From: Scatosoma sp045660225
GTDB taxonomy: Bacteria; Bacillota; Clostridia; Christensenellales; Borkfalkiaceae
Assembly (NCBI GenBank): GCA_045660225.1
Contig: JAZRDK010000004.1
Coordinates: 1 to 18,681, forward strand
Direction: 5' to 3'
DNA: 18,681 bases
A model generated the notes under the pieces. It was not told where the DNA came from. It saw only the letters and a list, made by a program, of their open reading frames with translations, and made no database searches. Position 1 is the stretch's first letter. Every line of letters starts with the position of its first letter. The translations under genes were made by a program, and so were the position numbers. This document shows positions 16,055-18,681 of the stretch, one piece after another.

Positions 16055-16899
16055 GGTTTATCCACCTTGTCTTGGTTTTCAAAAACGTCTAAAAATACCT
16101 TTGATTTCGATTTTTTCATCACGGAACGTATCAATTGCGGTCCTTTCACCGGCATAATTTTTGCCGTGAAATTCATCAGTTTGGCGTCCCAACCTACCAC
16201 CGAACGCTTTTTGCGTTTCAAAATGCGCTTGGCGATTTTTCTTGCCATCTTTTCCGCGGACATCGCCACTTTGTCAAGCGCGCTGTTTTTCGTGTTGTCG
16301 TCGTTTCTAAAAAGGTCGGTTGCCGTTGTGCCAGGGTATACCACGCCGATATATTTTTTGCCTTTTTCGTCCAAGCTTAAAACTTCGCTAAATCCTTTCA
16401 AGGCGCACTTGGTTGCGGTGTACGCAGACGTACCCACAATCGAACAAAGCGACGCGGACGACGCCACGTTGACGATGCCAGGGGTAAACTTTCCGTTTGC
16501 ACAAAGCAAGGGCGAAAGTGCGTTTACCGCGTACACGGTTGCGTGGAAATTCGTTTTCATCAACCGTTCGTACGTTTCAACAGGCGTTTTTTCTACGGTT
16601 GTGAAGACGGGAAACGCGCCTGCGTTGTTGATAAGAAGTACGGGTTTTACGCCTTCTTCCATCAGCTCGGTTTTGAACGTTTGCCAGTTTTTCTTTTCGC
16701 CTACGTCGAATAGACGATAGGAAAACGAGTCGGACAATTCGCCAAGCTCTGTTTTCAAAGCAAGCATTTTTTCTTTACTTCTACCTATGCCGATGACGCG
16801 CGCGCCATAGCGTCGGATTAGAATTAAGCACAATTCCTTGCCGATACCGCCCGATGCGCCCGTCAAAACGACGGTTTGATTGTATAACCAGTTTTTCAT
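16051..16899 (-). CDS. short-chain dehydrogenase/reductase (SDR)
   Basis: A 282-residue NAD(P)-dependent oxidoreductase of the classical SDR type. Visible motifs are TGASGGIG (13-20) for cofactor binding, NNAG (91-94), the catalytic serine within VASSAS (145-150), YTATK (Y160, K164) and PG after strand 6 (189-190). The basic GIGR at 37-40 suggests NADPH. Past residue ~225 the chain is lysine- and arginine-rich (RKIAKRILKRKKR), resembling SDRs that act near membranes on lipid or steroid-like substrates; that is a loose guess. The start is ATG 16899; an upstream in-frame TTG at 16944 lies inside the promoter and is discarded. There is no Shine-Dalgarno. It is the first gene of a two-gene operon with the FNT channel. 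Confidence 0.9.
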   Translation of the reverse strand: MKNWLYNQTVVLTGASGGIGKELCLILIRRYGARVIGIGRSKEKMLALKTELGELSDSFSYRLFDVGEKKNWQTFKTELMEEGVKPVLLINNAGAFPVFTTVEKTPVETYERLMKTNFHATVYAVNALSPLLCANGKFTPGIVNVASSASLCSIVGTSAYTATKCALKGFSEVLSLDEKGKKYIGVVYPGTTATDLFRNDDNTKNSALDKVAMSAEKMARKIAKRILKRKKRSVVGWDAKLMNFTAKIMPVKGPQLIRSVMKKSKSKVFLDVFENQDKVDKP

Positions 16900-16909
16900 A
16901 CGCCGTATT

Positions 16910-16938
16910 ATTATACTATAAAATGGAAGGAAAAGCAA
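16910..16938 (-). promoter_or_regulatory. promoter of the SDR-FNT operon
   Basis: On the minus strand, TTGCTT (16938-16933), 17-nt spacer, TATAAT (16915-16910). The ATG lies 10 nt further on, so the leader would be only about 3-5 nt. Confidence 0.7.
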
Positions 16939-16980
16939 GACCAAAATAAAAACTTTCTTGTAATTTTTGCGTAAAAAATA

Positions 16981-17009
16981 TTGACAAAGCGAAAAAAAAG
17001 GTATATAAT
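16981..17009 (+). promoter_or_regulatory. promoter of tRNA-Ala(CGC)
   Basis: Perfect consensus: TTGACA (16981-16986), 17-nt spacer, TATAAT (17004-17009). Confidence 0.92.
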
Positions 17010-17022
17010 GAATCTCACTTAA

Positions 17023-17098
17023 GGGGTTATGGCTCAGTTGGTAGAGCGCCTCGTTCGCAACGAGGGGGCCAGCGGTTCGAATCCGCTTAGCTCCACCA
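17023..17098 (+). tRNA. tRNA-Ala, anticodon CGC
   Basis: Acceptor GGGGTTA (17023-17029) pairs with TAGCTCC (17088-17094) and includes the G3-U70 pair that identifies alanine tRNAs. Anticodon stem CCTCG/CGAGG encloses loop TTCGCAA, giving anticodon CGC (17056-17058), which reads GCG. The T arm is AGCGG-TTCGAAT-CCGCT. CCA is encoded at 17096-17098. Confidence 0.96.
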
Positions 17099-17148
17099 AG
17101 AGAAACCTAAATCGAACCACTTTGTGGCGGTTGGGTTTCTCTTTTTTT
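17099..17148 (+). terminator. terminator after tRNA-Ala
   Basis: AGAGAAACC (17099-17107) pairs with GGTTTCTCT (17134-17142), with inner pairing CCAC/GTGG, followed by a T run to 17148. Confidence 0.83.
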
Positions 17149-17273
17149 ACACGCAATATTAAAATCGTTTTAAGGGCGTTTCTTTATCGCAAGGAAACGC
17201 TTTTTGTTATGCCTTGAATAAATACCTGCCTATATGAAATCACGCTAAAAACGGCGTTTTATGCCGCGAAAGA

Positions 17274-17394
17274 CTCTTGACAAGAGAAAGGAATGTGGTA
17301 GGCTATTTGCCACGGCAAGAAAAAAGCCCCTTGGGGCTGTGGTGCTTGGCGGTATTGCCTTACAACCACGTTCCTAAGAGGCTCTTGTCAAGAG
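17274..17394. repeat. long imperfect inverted repeat beside the recombinase gene
   Basis: CTCTTGACAAGAG (17274-17286) is the exact reverse complement of CTCTTGTCAAGAG (17382-17394); each arm is itself nearly palindromic. Pairing continues inward between AGGAATGTGGT (17289-17299) and ACCACGTTCCT (17365-17375) with one G-U pair. Together these could fold about 120 nt into one arm. It fills most of the 281-nt gap between the tRNA-Ala terminator and the recombinase stop; nothing else is evident there. It may be an element end or a regulatory structure. Confidence 0.6.
17319..17338 (-). terminator. terminator of the serine recombinase gene
   Basis: On the minus strand AGCCCC-AA-GGGGCT (17338-17325) is followed directly by TTTTTTC. 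It sits at the tip of the larger inverted repeat, about 90 nt past the recombinase stop. Confidence 0.75.
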
Positions 17395-17429
17395 TACCGT
17401 GGAATAAATAGCCGTTTTATCGTTGGCTG

Positions 17430-18681
17430 TTATATACGAATTTCTACTTTGATTTCAAATTTCTTCATATCTCGTCTTTGACGAACTTTATACGCAAAAT
17501 TCAGCGTTTTATGGTAAAAAGAAAAGCCCTGACTTTCGTCAGGACTAATCGTTGTTGGGGTGTTGTATTTAATGACGATTTCATCATCATATACCAAAAT
17601 CTCTTTCACGAGATAATTGATAAGCATTTGAGGGTCAAGTCTTAATGCTTGTTCGTAAAATTCTCGGATTTCCTTTTCGGATAATACAATCGCTGTTTTG
17701 CTTTTTTCGATTAAGATTTCTTTTTCAAGATTGGCTTGCTGTTCTTCTAAATCGTGCAACCGCTTATTGGTCGTATTAGAGAAGATACCGTTTTCAATAG
17801 CGTTCATAATATTTTGCAACGCCGTATCGACTTGCCGTTTCGTTTGTAAAAGATTGCTCAAAGCCGTGTTTTCTCGGTTTAACTTTTCCTGTAAAGCCAT
17901 TAAACCTTGCACGACTACGTTGATATTATTTTTGTCGTTAAGCTGCGCCGTGATTTCATCTAAAATAATCGTTTCCAGTAAATCCTTTTGGATAGCTTCT
18001 TTTTTACATTTCGTACCGTGTTTTCTTCCCCAACATTTGTAGTAATATTTGCGCTCGCCGTTTCTCGACGTTCCGTTTTCTGCGTTCATAGATAATCCGC
18101 AATATCCGCATTTCAATTTGCCTTTTAATAAGTATTCCTGTTTTACACTTGTTTTACCATATTTATTCATATCAATTTTTCCTTTAACTTTATCAAAAAT
18201 TTCTTGTGGTACGATTCTTGGAAAGGTATTCTCGAAAACCTGTTCGCCACGGCGATAGATTCCCGAATATCTTTCGTTTCCTAAAATTTTATAAACGGTC
18301 GTTCTGCAAAAGGGCTTTCCGTTGTAGTAAATACCTTTTCGCGTAAGGCTTGCAATAATATCTTTAACGTACACTCCTTTGGAGTATTCTTCAAAGATAT
18401 ATCTCACGACCTCTGCCTGTTCCTCATTGATAACGGCTTTCTTGTTTACGTTCTTATAGCCGTATAACACACGACCGCCTGTAAGGTTGCCTTTCAAACG
18501 GCTTTCGTGGATTCCGCGCCGTACTTTTTGCGAAAGCTCCGCCGAATAGTATTCCGCATAACCCTCAAGCATAGATTCAAAGATAATGCCTTCGGGTGTA
18601 TCGGGTATAAATTCGGTAGCGGAAATCACTTTCGTGCCGTTGTCCTTTAAGGTTTTCTTGTGCATTGCCATTTCGTACTTG
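17430..18681 (-). CDS. large serine recombinase, 3' part (N-terminus outside window)
   Basis: The frame stays open to the right edge, so the ATG at 18671 is internal; the residues before it (KYE) fit the NKYE-type stretch of the resolvase domain. The catalytic serine lies beyond the window. Seen in order are the end of the resolvase domain with the long helix segment EYYSAELSQKVRRGI, the recombinase domain (GRVLYGYKN onward), a zinc ribbon (CGYC near residue 190 of the visible part, then KCWGRKHGTKC), a glutamate/lysine-rich coiled coil, and a tail. This is the architecture of integrases/excisionases of clostridial transposons, prophages and integrative elements, which join attP and attB without host factors. 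The coding region is visibly more AT-rich than its neighbours, in keeping with transfer. Its element lies mostly off the right edge. Confidence 0.92.
   Translation of the reverse strand, partial: KYEMAMHKKTLKDNGTKVISATEFIPDTPEGIIFESMLEGYAEYYSAELSQKVRRGIHESRLKGNLTGGRVLYGYKNVNKKAVINEEQAEVVRYIFEEYSKGVYVKDIIASLTRKGIYYNGKPFCRTTVYKILGNERYSGIYRRGEQVFENTFPRIVPQEIFDKVKGKIDMNKYGKTSVKQEYLLKGKLKCGYCGLSMNAENGTSRNGERKYYYKCWGRKHGTKCKKEAIQKDLLETIILDEITAQLNDKNNINVVVQGLMALQEKLNRENTALSNLLQTKRQVDTALQNIMNAIENGIFSNTTNKRLHDLEEQQANLEKEILIEKSKTAIVLSEKEIREFYEQALRLDPQMLINYLVKEILVYDDEIVIKYNTPTTISPDESQGFSFYHKTLNFAYKVRQRRDMKKFEIKVEIRI
17525..17546 (-). terminator. terminator-like hairpin inside the recombinase 3' end
   Basis: On the minus strand CCTGAC-GAAA-GTCAGG (17543-17528), extended by two more pairs past a mismatch, is followed by a T-rich tract (TTTTCTTTTT). 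It lies inside the coding frame, about 100 nt before the stop. Confidence 0.4.

Noticed and set aside
15596..16720. 374-codon plus-strand frame opposite the FNT and SDR genes
   Set aside because: It covers two strongly supported genes on the other strand and shows no domain.
16900..16944. N-terminal extension of the SDR from a TTG codon
   Set aside because: The extension translates the promoter (-35 and -10 boxes) and precedes the normal SDR start by 15 residues with no ribosome site.
17029..17217. Open frame beginning inside tRNA-Ala
   Set aside because: Its first residues are translated tRNA sequence, a common artefact, and it crosses the tRNA terminator.

Overview
The window reads as an 18.7 kb chromosomal piece of a Bacillota (Clostridia-type) anaerobe, probably an uncultured gut lineage. 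This rests on strong AGGAG ribosome binding sites, textbook sigma-A promoters (several TTGNNN-17-TATAAT boxes, some with an extended TGn), U-tract terminators, CCA-encoded tRNAs and a gene set typical of fermentative clostridia: a GH94 phosphorylase, NADP-type glutamate dehydrogenase, a phenylacetate-CoA ligase/ACT pair and an FNT channel. No rRNA or species marker is present, so the assignment is inference.

Layout. (1) 42-3600: an AraC-type regulator (minus) diverges from a GH94 glycoside phosphorylase (plus), a likely regulator/target pair for beta-glucoside phosphorolysis. (2) 3706-7700: the sbcD-sbcC DNA-end nuclease operon, with its own promoter and terminator. (3) 7756-7921: tRNA-Arg(CCT), then about 320 nt of non-coding DNA rich in nested inverted repeats. 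(4) 8224-8910: a membrane-anchored GIY-YIG nuclease with a long, foldable leader. (5) 8921-12288 (minus): a three-gene operon of sodium:solute symporter, phenylacetate-CoA ligase and double-ACT protein, apparently for import, CoA activation and sensing of an organic (aryl) acid. (6) 12477-13959: gdhA. (7) 14024-15333: an unusual protein made of two tandem ferritin-like four-helix bundles. (8) 15344-16938 (minus): a short-chain dehydrogenase and an FNT-family channel, overlapping by 4 nt. (9) 16981-17148: tRNA-Ala(CGC). (10) 17274-18681 (minus): a long hairpin region and the 3' part of a large serine recombinase, probably the edge of an integrative element running off the right end of the window.

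The points I find most unusual are: near-total absence of GATC (a single site by eye in the whole window); a duplicated diiron bundle whose four ligand positions repeat with an exact 155-residue offset; a membrane-tethered GIY-YIG protein whose catalytic residues match I-TevI spacing; and two genes (the AraC regulator and the SDR) whose promoters sit so close to the start codon that leaderless or near-leaderless mRNAs are predicted. No CRISPR array or complete IS element was seen, and none of the individual genes proves a new multi-gene defence system.
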